Source of the DNA: Allolobophora icterica
Lineage: Eukaryota > Annelida > Clitellata > Crassiclitellata > Lumbricidae
DNA length: 64,000 nt
Assembly (NCBI GenBank): GCA_963556255.1
Contig: OY744612.1
Span: 18,520,400-18,584,399, forward strand
Reading direction: 5' to 3'
In this document: positions 11,880 through 23,300 of the stretch, one piece after another
Layout of the letters: every line of letters begins with the position of its first letter
Position numbering within the stretch: the first letter of the stretch is position 1
Made by a program: the position numbers and the translations under genes
The notes under the pieces: model-generated
Databases searched by the model: none
Told to the model about the DNA's origin: nothing
What the model saw: only the letters and a program-made list of their open reading frames with translations

Positions 11880-12175
11880 CAGGAATCCGCTAAACAGGCA
11901 GTCAACGTGGATTAACTAGAGGTTGCTTGTCTTTGATAAATGTGTTAGAAGTCTTTGAGGAGGTCTACGAGAGGATAGATGAGGGGAACCTGTAGGTGTA
12001 ATTTACCTAGATTTTGCCAAGGCATTTGGCAAAGTAGTGAAGGTACCTCATTAAAGGGTGGCCAAAATGTTGCAAGCATGCGGGATTAGAGGGCACGTAC
12101 TAATATTATGGATTCAATGCTGGCTATCGGGTAGAAGACAAAAGGTGGGCATAGGAGATTGCACTCTGGCTGCAT
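11880..12175 (+). pseudogene. Degenerate reverse transcriptase fragment
   Basis: With frame interruptions the + strand encodes SLINVLEVFEEVYERIDEG, then VIYLDFAKAFGKV (motif A, with the second Asp replaced by Gly), then ACGIRGHVLILWIQCWLSGR. This is the palm region of a non-LTR retrotransposon. Stops and the lost motif A residue show that it is dead. It is a different lineage from the LINE at 25110-28290. Confidence 0.65.
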
Positions 12176-12360
12176 CTTTCTTCCGCTGATTTTGAAATAG
12201 AACTGACATTAAATAATATTGATATTATTGTTCACGCTTATAAATAAGATCTAAATACTTTCCTTGTCATGTGATTAATGTGTATATTGAACATTGTTCA
12301 TAAATATGTTATAAATGTTTTATGTTAATGTATACAGATGTGAAATTCTTTAAATATAAT

Positions 12361-12446
12361 ATATATATTAAAATATTAATCTAAATATATATATTAAAAT
12401 ATTAATATAAATATATATATTAAAATATTAATCTATATATTATAAA
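12361..12446. repeat. 26-bp AT-rich tandem repeat
   Basis: Three units containing ATTAAAATATTAAT, starting near 12367, 12393 and 12419 (period 26). Confidence 0.8.
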
Positions 12447-12836
12447 AGATGAACTACAACCACCTGTCAATCATCGGCATCTCAACAACCTACCAAAGAA
12501 GGAAACAAACGATGAGAGAACCGAAAGAAAGAAAGAAAGAATGAAACTGAAAGCGGAAAGTTATAGGAACATGAACTGAAACATATAAAAAAAACTTTAA
12601 AGTCGTCTACGGCCTTTGTAGTTATAAGATGTCGTTATACATTGGAAATACTGTCATGGGCCCCATTCTTTAAAAACAAATTACATTCTTTTAAATTCTT
12701 TTAAAAATTCTTTTAAAAAGAGCCCCTTATGGCCACCAAAAGAACCTTTATAATAAAAAAAAAGAAGTGGAAAATATGCAAAAAAATGAAAACAGAAAAG
12801 AACGGATATAGTAGTAAATATATCAGAGATGATAAT

Positions 12837-12987
<151 letters not shown>

Positions 12988-12988
12988 A

Positions 12989-13100
12989 AAAAGCAGCGCA
13001 CGAAAGATGCAGAAGATAGAGATAAAGAGACATAGATAGTTTGACAGAGAGACAGACAGACGGCAGAAAGACAGACAGATAGAAAGATGACAGTAAGACA
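12989..13100. repeat. Direct repeat, left copy
   Basis: Starts AGCAGCGCACGAAAGATGC, followed by AGAAGATAGAGATAAA and a GACATAGATAG block. Nearly the same sequence recurs 860 bp downstream at 13849-13960. Both copies follow a CAGA-type microsatellite, so the duplication includes the microsatellite edge. Confidence 0.75.
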
Positions 13101-13175
13101 GACAGATGGAATAGAATTTATTAAGTACCTGGGGCGACATCTAACACAAAGCACGGGAGACCCGAAGGAGACCTG

Positions 13176-13478
13176 TTACCTTTTCCAGCGCCTATCAGTG
13201 TGTGCATCCAGCGCTTTAATGCCGTCGCTTTCGGAGGAACCTTCGAGCAGCATGATTTGTCGAGTGAGTCGTTCCAGACACCCACCGCACAGTCTTCGGA
13301 CATAGTTTCTTAGCCTGAGGGAACAAAATAAGCTGCCGATCTTCGCCATGCAGTCAACCGGCGGGTAGAACTGCATGCCCAGAGACCACCACGAGGAGGT
13401 GTCGGCAATAGGTCTCCGTAGTCCGTTCACTTCAGCGCTCAGGCAGTCGAATTTCATTGCCAGTTTGGCACCACCCAC
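13176..13478 (-). CDS. Unassigned ORF, possible orphan exon
   Basis: A 100-codon open frame on the - strand with protein-like composition (mixed hydrophobic and charged, several Cys and Trp, higher G+C than its surroundings), including SSWWSLGMQFYPP and LRLRNYVRRLCGGC. It is not built from the neighbouring simple repeats. The frame ends just after GGAAAAG followed by GTAACA, which could be a splice donor. No good acceptor or start context is obvious, and I do not recognise the family. It lies between the two direct repeats at 12989 and 13849. It could be an exon of an unseen gene, part of an unknown transposon, or chance. Confidence 0.25.
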   Translation of the reverse strand: MGGAKLAMKFDCLSAEVNGLRRPIADTSSWWSLGMQFYPPVDCMAKIGSLFCSLRLRNYVRRLCGGCLERLTRQIMLLEGSSESDGIKALDAHTDRRWKR

Positions 13479-13848
13479 AGAAAATCCAATTTTAGAAATA
13501 TTCTCAATTTCACTAATTTGCTTTTACTTGGAAGGGAATGCAAGAAGAACATTCGCACTGATGCAAATGCGAAAAGACCCAAGTATACGTAGAAAGAGCG
13601 GTAGAAAGCTCGGATGGCACAAGAAAATATATCAGAGACTGAGCGAATAAGTGAATGAAAAAGATCAGGCAATGTGTTAGAGTAAAATGGAATGAGAGTA
13701 AATGAACAGCGAGAGAGCGGACAAGAGAGCGATGTTGACAGAGTGAGACAGGGACAGAGAATTTGAAGATTGAGAACGAAAGACAGAGACACAGAAATAG
13801 AGTAAGACAAAAGAGACAGAGACAGAGACAGAGACAGAGAGAGACGGA

Positions 13849-13960
13849 AAAGGCAGCGCAAGAAAGATGCAGAAGATAGAGATAAATAGACATAGATAGA
13901 TAGTTAGATATACAGACAGACAGACATATGACAGAAAGACATACAGATAGAAAAAGTGAC
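13849..13960. repeat. Direct repeat, right copy
   Basis: Partner of the repeat at 12989-13100, offset by 860 bp, with scattered substitutions and a few indels. It is preceded by a GACAGA-rich tract. Confidence 0.75.
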
Positions 13961-14500
13961 TAATAGTTTGAGAATGGAGAAACACGCAGTTAAGTTGAGA
14001 AAAAGTTTAAATGAGGATAAGGCTGAAAGTAAGAACGTCTGAAAACGCAAGAATACGGGAGAAGCAGAGAGAGCATGTGAGCGTGAGAGATGCGGATATA
14101 TAGTTAGAGATTGGGAGTATATGAAGCATGCAGAGATTTAGGATCTTCTTATTCGGGCAATAACTTAAGCAAAGACGACGAGGCCAGCTTAAAGAATACT
14201 ACGAAAAAATGGAAAGTAAAACTGCCTGAGACACTTGCGGTGAACGGAATACCCAAATGCGCTAACTAACAAACAAATACTAACGTCCTACAGAGAAAAT
14301 GTGATGCATTTGGTCACCACACTTCTCACACAAAACATCAGCATAATATTATGACCAAGAATAGGAATAAAGTATAGTGACAGAGACAGTGACAGAAACA
14401 GAGAAGCAGACAGACAAAGGCATTGACAGAAACAAATAGGCAAACAGACTGAGGAGAAAGACAAAGAAAACAGACAAGCCGGCAAACTCAAAACAGGACA
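13961..14500. other. Purine-rich low-complexity DNA
   Basis: A-, G- and ACAGA-rich degenerate sequence leading up to the 53-bp satellite. No gene or mobile element is recognised; the SLSLCLCL-type ORFs are composition artefacts. Confidence 0.5.
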
Positions 14501-14504
14501 CCGG

Positions 14505-17500
14505 GGTCTCTCTCTGTGCAGCTTAAGGTCACCCTTTCCTACATTTTAACTCCTTGTGATCTCTCTCCGTACAACTCATATATCTAAATAACTTTGGGGT
14601 CTCTCTCCGTAAAATCTAAGGTCACCGTTTCCTATTTCAACTTCTTGGGGTTTCTCTCCTTGCAACTTAAGGTCACCCTTTCCTACACTTAAACTCTTTG
14701 GGGTCTCTCTCTCCGTAAAATCTAAGGTCACCCTTTTCTATATTTCAACTCCTTGGGGTATGGTATTTCTCCGCAGAAAATTAGGTCACCGTTTCCTCCA
14801 TTTCAATTCCTTTCGGGTCTCTCTCCGCAGAATCTAAGATCACCCTTTCCCACATTTCAAGTCCTTGGATTGATTCTCCCTCCATACAATTTAAGGTCAC
14901 ATTTTCCTTTATTTCAAATCCTTGGGATCTCTTGCCGTACCGCTAAAGTTCAACATTTCCTATATCTCAACTCCTTGGGGTGTCTCTCCGTACAAGTTAA
15001 GGTCACCCTTCCTTTATTTAAACTCCTTGGGTCACTCACCGCACAACCTGAGGTCACCCTTTCCTATATTTCAGCAGCTTGGATTCTCTCTCCGTGCAAC
15101 TTAAGGGCACCCTTTCCTATATTTCAACTCCTTGGGATCTTTCTCCATACAACTTAAGGTCACCCTTTCTTATATTTCAAATCCTTTGGGACACTCTCCG
15201 TACAACTTAAGGACACCCTTTTATATATTTCAACTCCTTGAGGCACCTTTCCTACACTTCAACGCCTTGGAGTCTTTCTCCGTGCAACTTGAACTTACAA
15301 ATTTCTATATTTCAAATCCTTGGAGTGTCTCTCCGTACAACTAAACGTCACCTTCCTGTATTTCAACTCCTTGGGGGTGTCTCTCCGCAGGACCTAAGGT
15401 CACCCTTTCCTGTATTTAAGCTCCTTGGATTGATTCATTGTCGGTATATCTTAAGGTCACCGTTTCCTCTATTTCAACTTCTTCGGGGGTCTTTCTCCGT
15501 GCCTTTCAAGGTCATCTTTCCTTACTTCAACTTCTTGGATAGATTCTTTTCCCGTACAGCTTAAGGTCACCTTTTCCTCTACATCAACTCCTTGGATTGA
15601 CTCTCTCTCCGTACAACTCAAGATCACCCTTTCTTATACTTCCACTCCTTGGATTGATTCTCTCTCTGTACAACTTAAGGTCACTTTTGCCTCTATTTCA
15701 ACTCCTTGCAAGGGGTTTCTCTCTCGGTACAACCTGAGGTCACCTTTTCCAACATTTCAACTCTTTGGGGTGCAACTTGAAGTTACAATTTCCCATATTT
15801 CGAGTCCTTGGTGTGTTTTTTCGTACAAAATGGGGTCTCTATCAAATTAAGGTCACCCTTTCATACATTTCAACTCCTCGGGGTCTCTCTCCGCGAAACT
15901 TTAAGTCACAATTTCCTTTATTTCAACTTCTGGTGGTCTCTCTACGCAGAAGGTAAGGTCACCCTTTCCTATATTTCAACTCCTTGGATTGATTCTCTGT
16001 CCGTACATCATAAAGTCACCATTTACCCTATTTCAAATCCTTGGGTCTCTCTTTATACAACTTAAGGCCACCCTTTCCTACATTTCAATTCCTTGGGGCC
16101 TTCCTCCATTGAACTTGAAGTTACAATTTCCTACATTTCAACTCGTAGCAGTCTCTCTCCGTGCTACTTAGGGTCAGCCTTTCCTATTCTTGAAATACTT
16201 GAGGTGTCTGTCCGTACAACTTAAGGTCACCCTTTTCTATATACTTCAACTCCTTTGGGCCTCTCTCCGTACAATTTAAGATCGCCCTTTTGTATATTTC
16301 AATTCCTTTGATTGATTCTCTGTCAGTACATCGAAAGGTCACCAGTTCTTCTATTTCAACTCCTTGGGGGTCTTTCTCCGTACAACTTAGGGTCACAACT
16401 TTCTATACTTCAACTCCTTGGGGTCTCTCTCCATACAACTCAAGGTCATCCTTTTGCAAATTTCAACACTTTGGGGTCTCTCTCCATACAACTCAAGGTC
16501 ATCCTTTTGCAAATTTCAACACTTTGGGGTCTCTCTCCGTAAAATCTAAGGTCAATCTTTCCTAAATTTCAACTTGATTGATTCTGTACATCTTGAGCTC
16601 AGCCTTTCTTCTATTTCAACTCCTTGGGGACCATTCCCCGTACAACTCAAGGTCACCCTTTCCTTTAATTCAACTCCTTGGATTGATTATCTCTCCGTAC
16701 AACTTAAGATCGCCTTTACTCTATTCAATCTTTGTCCGTACCATTTAAGGTCACCATTTCCTATACTTCATCTGCTTGAGGTCACCCTCCGTGAGAGTCA
16801 AGGTCACCCTTACCTATATTTCAACTTCTTGGAGGTGTCTTTCCGTACAACTTGGTTACAATTTCCTATATTTCAAGTGCTTGGATTTTCCGTGCAACTC
16901 AAGGCCACCCTTTCCTACTCCAACTTCTGAAACCTCTCTCCGTACCATTTAAAATAACTCTTCAGTATTTCAACTCCTTAGCGTCCATTTCCGTACAACT
17001 TAAGGTCACCCTTTCCTATATTTCAACTCCTCGCAGAACCTAAGGTCACCCTTTCCTACATTTCAGCTTATCGGATTGATTCTCTGTCCGTACATCTTAA
17101 GGTCACCCTTTCCTCTATTTTCAACTCCCTGGGATCTCTCTCCGCACCGGTAAAGGTCACCCTCTCCTATATTTCAACTCCTTTGGGGGTGTCTCTCCGT
17201 ACAACCTAAGGTCACCTTTTTATATTTTTCATCTGCTTGATGAACTTGAACTTAAGAGATTGGGAGTATATTTACTATATTTCAACTTCTTGGGGTCTTT
17301 CTCCGTCAAATTTAGGGTCACCATTTTCCTAAATTTCAACTCCTTGAAGTGTCTTTCCGTACAATTTAAGGTCACCCTCTCCTGTGCTTCAACTCATTTG
17401 GGTCTCTCTATGTATATATTTAAACTCTTTGGGGTCTCTCCGTGCAACTTAGTCGCAATTTCCTATATTTCAACACCGTGGGTTTCTCTCCGCAGAACCC

Positions 17501-18480
17501 AAAGTCTCTCTTTCCTGTATTTCAACTCCTTAGGGTCCATCTCCGTACAACTTAAGGTCGTTTCCTTTCCTATAGGCTATTTCAACTTCTCGCAGAACCT
17601 AAGGTCACCCTTTCCTATATTTCAACTCCTTGGAGGTCTTTCTCAGTATAACTCAAGTTCATCCTTTCCTTCAGGTAAACTACTTGGATTGATTCTTTCT
17701 TTGTACCTAAGGTCACCTTTTCCTCTATCTCCTCTTCCTGGATCTCTCTCCATACCACTGAAGGTCACCCTTTCCTATATGAACTCCTTGGGGTGTCTCT
17801 GCGTAAACTTAAGGTCACCCTTTTCTATGTTTCAACTCCTTGGGGTTTCTCTGCGTACAACTTAAGGTCACCTTTTTATATGTTTCAACTCTTTGGGGTC
17901 TCTCTCTCCGCAGAACCTAAGGTCATCCTTTCCTATGCTTCAATTCCTTGGAGTGATTCTCTCTCTATACGTCTTAAGGTCACCCTCTATTTCAACTCCT
18001 TGTGGTGTTCCCCGTACAATTCAAGGTCGTCTTTTCCTTTAGTTCAGCTCCTTGTATTGATTCTATATCCGTACATCTTAAAGTCACCCTTTCCTACATT
18101 TCAGTTCCTTGGGGTCTTTCTCCGTGCAACTTAAAGTCACAATTTCCTGTACTTCTACTCGTTGCGGTCACTTTCCGCAGAACCTATGGCCACCCTTTCC
18201 TATATTTAAATTCCTGTGGGTGTCACTCCGTACAACTTAAGGTCGCCCTTTCCTCTATTTCAACTCTTTGGGGGTCTTTCTCCGTAAAACTCAAGGTCAT
18301 CCTTTCCTCTTTTCAACTCCTTGTATTGATTCGCTCTCCGTACAACTTAAGGTCAGCTCTATTTCAACACTTTGGATTGATTCTCTCTGCGTACAACCCA
18401 AGGTCACCCTTTCCTAGTATATTTCAATTCCTTTGGGTGTCTATCCAATCTCCATACAACTTAAGTTCACCTCTCTTTGC
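14505..18480. repeat. 53-bp satellite array (~4 kb) with AGGTCA in most units
   Basis: Roughly 70 diverged tandem units of the pattern GGGTCTCTCTCCGTACAACTT, AAGGTCACCCTTTCC, TATATTTCAACTCCTT. A perfect local duplication at 16431 and 16484 gives the period as 53; a longer variant replaces the start with GGATTGATTCTCT. As 53 is not a multiple of three and the + strand lacks stops, successive frames give ORFs of up to about 216 codons (LRSPFPIFQLLG, LKVTLSYISTPWG). These are not genes. No terminal transposon structure was seen. Confidence 0.9.
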
Positions 18481-18519
18481 TAGCCTATATGATGCTAAAT
18501 CGAGGACCTTAAATGGAGT

Positions 18520-19020
18520 GACGTCTATTCAAAAGGGCTACTGTGGGGAAGGATCTCACCCGATCAATTCAATGAAAATGAGCAGGGTCGAGGCCATATG
18601 GTCGCTATATAAATCGTGTACATTAACATGTTACATTCAAATGTCATTATAACGAAAATGTTAAGTCAGTTAGCAAAACAAAGTACAGTACGCTGGAAGA
18701 GTCCCCAGTGGCGGGCCCACGCACACACGTGGAACCAAACAATGGATTTCCGTCGAAAGCTGACAGATGGCGTGGACGTTCAGAGTTTCTGAGCCAAGTT
18801 GCGTCGACAGAGAAGAAAGACGAAGGGTGACAGGGTGACGGCGCTCGTAGCAGACGGTGACGCTGCCGTGGCTGCCCCGAGCAGTACCTCCATTGGTGGA
18901 AGATGACGCACGTCCGGCTATTCGTCGAGGCGCGAGGAGCACGTATAGAGGAGGCATGCGTCGCGTGTCGGTCGTTAAATTGAAGCGCCTCCAGTGACTA
19001 ACCGTCGAGATCACTCCAAT
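18520..19020. repeat. Dispersed repeat fragments (families E and F)
   Basis: 18520-18610 is a partial inverted copy of the repeat at 41859-42060 (ATCTCACCCGATCAATTCA..GCAGGGTCGAGGCCATATGG). 18600-19015 shares GTTAGCAAAACAA, AGAGT-CCCAGTGGC and GCGCCTCCAGTGACTA blocks with 34150-34560. They look like old retroelement pieces of unknown family. A 114-codon ORF on the - strand falls within them. Confidence 0.5.
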
Positions 19021-19940
19021 GCAGGGCTGTAGTCGAGGGTATCCGCGGGTATACAGCGTGTACTCACCTCTAGAGACCGTATACTCGCATCACAAAATAT
19101 TTGTACTCACCTCTAATTATTAGTTTCGGAAAACTAACCGGTAGCGTCTACTCACCTCTAATTTTACCACTACAGCCAGACGAAAATACCTTACCAAAGG
19201 CGGCGTACACGTTCCGTATAGTTGACTCGGTCGAACATCAGAAGGATGGGCCTGTTGCAGTCACGGAGGCCCAGGCGACTTGCAAACAAAATACCTTCAG
19301 ACGCACAAAATCCTTGGCAAACCCGACTAATGAGTCTGGTACGCAAACCTAGCTCTAGAAAGCTCAGACATGTCCGAAAATAGGCATACTAAGCAATTTT
19401 ACGTTTAGACGAAATAATTCGTCGAAATGACGGAGAAGTCGATCAACGACCGACGTTATTATTGCCGATGACTTGCGCAGAAGTCTAATTAATGCCTTGT
19501 GCATATATCTATAAGGGCGCTATAGAAGTTCACAGATTACATTATTGATACATTTTAAGCTGACTTAATTCGTCCTATTCCTACTAATTTCGGCTTCTCC
19601 TCTCAACAGTTCACCCTTCCCTATTCGTCTTGGAAAGGGAATGGTGAAATGCTTAGCGGAGAACCCGCGAACTTCAAGCCAACTCGTCCTCTTCTTCTAC
19701 AGGAACGGAATGAGGGAATTCATTTAGAAAGGCGCTATTCAGATTTCCATAACAATTGTCGAGATACTCTTACGCTTTGTTTCAGATGTAGATTGATGTC
19801 GATTTCTTGACGGTTCCTTGCGGCTCTCGACGACGACAGCGAATGGAAAAGTTGCAGCGATCATTCTGCCGAAAACGAAAACAACAGACATGTTAACTGT
19901 GGTTCCCTAAACGTCACGAAGTCTGACTAGACTGGGAAGC
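19020..19940. other. Intergenic; short TACTCACCTCTAATT repeats
   Basis: 19020-19170 has three copies of a TACTCACCTCTA motif between GGGCTGTAGT and its inverse ACTACAGCC, possibly an eroded inverted-repeat element without a detectable target duplication. 19511 has a GGCGCTATAGAAGTT retroelement end. No gene is recognised. Confidence 0.35.
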
Positions 19941-19948
19941 ATTTAGTT

Positions 19949-20284
19949 CATGGTTTCCCAACCTTTTCTATGCCCTGCACCCCTAGGAGATAGGCCTATA
20001 TGATAAATGTTCGCATCACCTACAAACGTAATATCACATTTGAAGATGAATAAGTCACATTTCTGTCTTTGAACCATAGATTGAACCACATAGCCTACAC
20101 TCAAACAGTAGGCCTACTGCGAGTAAACAAATTGAACTAAAAAAAACTTTTATCTCAGTGCATAAATGCAAATATAAATTGAGCAATTAGAAAAAAACTC
20201 GTAAACAGTATAAAATCAGTACAATTGTGGCATACTTTCCCCCCATCTCGCACCCCATGGAAGGGGGCAGGTTGGGAACCCCAG
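19949..20284. mobile_element. Non-autonomous hAT-type element (336 bp)
   Basis: Ends are CATGGTTTCCCAACC and the complement of CTGGGGTTCCCAACC (imperfect inverted repeat). Flanks are perfect 8-bp direct repeats ATTTAGTT at 19941-19948 and 20285-20292 (a ninth base also matches). No internal ORF. Confidence 0.82.
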
Positions 20285-20529
20285 ATTTAGTTCGTGTCTA
20301 TTATTAAGTGAGACCCAACAGTTCAACGGATCATGATTTATGTCTACGATTTCAAGGCATCAGTTGATGGATCCACCGATTGATGCATTTTTATGACTGC
20401 GCTTTAGTCGTCATCAGAATAAACTATTTTTGGACGTCAATAACACCAAGCAGCGCTTTCTGAGATACCAAAAAGGCGCTATACAATTGTTCAGATACAG
20501 TCGATTAATACAAATAAATAAAAATATAT

Positions 20530-20755
20530 TGAGGCGCTATAGAAGTTACAAAGTCTCATTATCTTGCTCAAAATAATTAAATTAAAATTAAACAATTAAA
20601 CAATTAAAAAAATTAAAAAAAACCATTAAAAATACAAGCAATTAAATAAATTATATTGTGGAGCTATCACAGTATTAAGTCTTATCAAAAATTGCAAAAA
20701 ACTATGAGATTGCTTTGTAGCTTACAGATCGCTAACAGTTAACTTGATGTGTAAG
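20530..20755. repeat. Tandem duplication, copy A
   Basis: Contains CTCATTATCTTGCTCAAAAT, an AATTAAATTAAA stretch, TTGTGGAGCTAT and CTTACAGATCGCTAACAGTT. The same ordered blocks recur in copy B (21691-21880). The left edge holds a GGCGCTATAGAAGTT retroelement end. Confidence 0.75.
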
Positions 20756-20769
20756 TCCTACAGAGTTTC

Positions 20770-21690
20770 CAGGGTTGGACTGGCTTGCAGAAGCGGCCCG
20801 GGAAATGTGGTCATGGGCGGCCCACATTATCGAGCGCCGAAGCCACGACACCTTTCATGATAAGGGCCTAAGTGGTGCCTGCCAATGCTTTTTGTAACTT
20901 GAACATAAAATTGAGGAATTTTTAGTTATTAATGGGCCAAATATTGCATTATATTGTTCAATAAATATTAAAAGATTCAGAAATTAACACATATATGCGT
21001 TTTAATTTGTGATTTGTCGTAAATTCGTAATTATGTTTGGAACCAACATGTTACATTATGTAGTGCATTGTGCACAGTTTAGTTTATTTAAAAAACTTGA
21101 TATCATGATAGAATTAGTAGACACAACTTCACACAAGCACTTAGTATAGCCGTTTTTTTCATCGTATCACATATTGATGCCAAAAAACGTCATCGATTTC
21201 ATCATTATTAATTCTGAGAAGGTCCTTTTCACAAGCCATCAGCATGAAAGACTCTAAAACAACTATAGGCCTAATAGTGCTGTCAAAATAAAATAAAAAC
21301 TTGTCTAAAAGCGTAGAAGAGTTTTCACTCTGTTCCAAACGTCATTATTAAATTTGTTGGAATCAGAAATATCATGAAATGCTGTGGCATGTCTATGTAC
21401 AAGAAATCGATAACTTCTGTTTCTTTGTTGCATGCTCTATAATCAACAGTAAGTTAAAGTGAATATTGGCATGTAGCACACGCTTCACGTGGCAGTGCAA
21501 GTTTCTTGGTAACAACCATGCACGGCCAATATTTTATAATTTATAACGCTAGAATTAAGAATTAGAACTAAAATATCATAATATTTGTTAATCATATTTT
21601 TTTTCTTTTTCGGGTGGCCGGCCCAGTCCTAGCCTGGGCGACCGGCCCACCGGGAATTTCCCGGTGTCCCGGTGGGCCAGTCCAAGCCTG
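20770..21690. mobile_element. Non-autonomous hAT-type element (921 bp)
   Basis: Begins CAGGGTTGGACTGGC and ends with the complement of CAGGCTTGGACTGGC (14/15 inverted repeat). Perfect 8-bp duplications AGAGTTTC flank it at 20762-20769 and 21691-21698. Subterminal GGCCGGCCCA and GACCGGCCCACCGGGA motifs are GC-rich, while the core is AT-rich. No transposase ORF. It sits at the start of copy B of a tandem duplication. Confidence 0.88.
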
Positions 21691-21880
21691 AGAGTTTCAT
21701 TAGCTTGCTCAAAATTACTAAATTAAATTAAAGAACTAAAAAGAAATTTAAAAGCCATTAAAAATACAAACAAATAAATCAATTATTTTGTGGAGCTATA
21801 GAAGTTACTGAGTCTCGTCAAAAATGAGTTTATTTTGTAGGCCTAGCTTACAGATCGCTAACAGTTAACTTGATGCGTGT
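21691..21880. repeat. Tandem duplication, copy B
   Basis: Second copy of 20530-20755, now separated from it by the 921-bp hAT element. The sequence CATTAGCTTGCTCAAAAT immediately after the right target duplication corresponds to CATTATCTTGCTCAAAAT of copy A. Confidence 0.72.
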
Positions 21881-22785
21881 TTGCAAATTTCGATAAAAAT
21901 TCGATGTTTTCTAATTATTTTGGTTTACCTGACACCTTTCGACGAAAATTAGATCGAAGCAACACTTGGCAGAGCAGAAATCGGAAAAACTTCGATTAAG
22001 AAAGGAACATTTTGGATAATATTTCGCAAAATTTTCGAATACGTCCGTCTCTTTCGAGATCCGAGCTCGACTGAGAAATCCATGGCGACAATACTATGAC
22101 GCAATCATTGCGTCATTTTGGCCTTTGACAACGTTTGTAATTATTACGCAGCAGCCTAAATTAACTGTAGGCCTATATGGACGTGACATTGTGCCCTCCT
22201 GAACTTTGGAAGGAGGGCAAGATCAAATGCTATTGCATTGTATAGGGCCAATACAAATTATAAATTATTGGCTTACTCACTGACGGAAAGGTTGAACACT
22301 CGCTCGCGAGCTTCGTTAAGCCTACGTGCTCTTCATCATCAAATGCTGTTGCATGGCATTAAATTTAGAAGATCATGTTAGGCCCTATATAGGCTACCAA
22401 ACCAGAATACCAGCTTTCCATCACAGTTATTTCTAATAATGATAATTAGGCCTATAATAATAATCTGACATTTGTAGCGCGCCTAAACAAATGAAATCTT
22501 GAACGAAAGCGCGTAACAGAAAATAGTCTAACCATAGTGCAAACATATTGCAGGATTGTTGCTAACCCCATATCGCACATATAGGCCTAATACTGCCTTC
22601 TTATTTGCCGCTTGCTAGAGCACATAAGTGCCACATATAGGCTATAGCAGTATATCTTGGAATTTGGTAGGCCTACAAAATTAGTCCTATAGGCCTATAG
22701 TTACATTGGAAGGAGCGGATATTGTTGGGAAAATATCACAAATTTAACTACAGAAAACGACTATCGATTTTTTTTATCCAGTTTC
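21881..22785. other. Intergenic, TAGGCCTA-rich
   Basis: No gene. It contains a truncated family-B SINE end at about 22190-22240 (GGAGGGCAAGATCAAATGC) and repeated occurrences of the palindromic octamer TAGGCCTA. Confidence 0.45.
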
Positions 22786-22839
22786 TTGACTCACTTTGCG
22801 GACCGGCAACTGATGGCTCGCGGACCGGCACCTGAGGAG

Positions 22840-23113
22840 GGGGACGCGGTGGTGGTGGTGTGTGTGAATTCTGTGCCTTGTAACTGGAGGGTAGCAGGTT
22901 CGAAATTCGAATCTACCTCAAGCCGCTGTGTAGGCCTAGTGACCCAGCGACATCGATGTTCTGTCGTATGGTCGTGTGTACTTCTGAAATTTGGAAGAAG
23001 GGCAATATCAAAATACAGTTGTATTGTATTGTATTGTATTGTATTGTATTGTGTTGTATTGTATTGTATTGTATTGTATTGTATTGTATTGTATTGTATT
23101 GTATTGTATTGTA
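22840..23113 (+). mobile_element. tRNA-derived SINE, family B, copy 2, with (TATTG)n tail
   Basis: Carries GGTAGCAGGTTCGAAATTCG (B-box region), TATGGTCGTGTG, GGGCAATATCA and TACAGTTGTATTG, followed by about 18 TATTG pentamers (23017-23113). The body matches the - strand copy at 7330-7570. The 128-codon ORF ending in CIVLYCIVLY is an artefact. Confidence 0.78.
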
Positions 23114-23300
23114 TTTATGGTAGGCCTATTGGTCCGCGGACCACTACTTATTCTATTGTGAACTTGTCGTAGATGGCGCCAATTTTTATTGATAGTGAAA
23201 CGTCATTGTGAAAGCGTTGAATCTAATATGTAATCTGTTAAAGGAACACACGGCTGGTATTCGAAAGTTTTCTTTGCAATTTCATATTAAAATATAAAAA

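Noticed and set aside
14753..18652. Series of ORFs of 60-216 codons with LRSPFPIFQLLG-like repeats
   Set aside because: They follow the 53-bp satellite, change frame with its period and show no codon bias; a solenoid-repeat protein would need a unit divisible by three.
19020..19172. hAT-like element with GGGCTGTAGT inverted ends
   Set aside because: No matching 8-bp duplication could be found at its flanks, so boundaries are unsupported.
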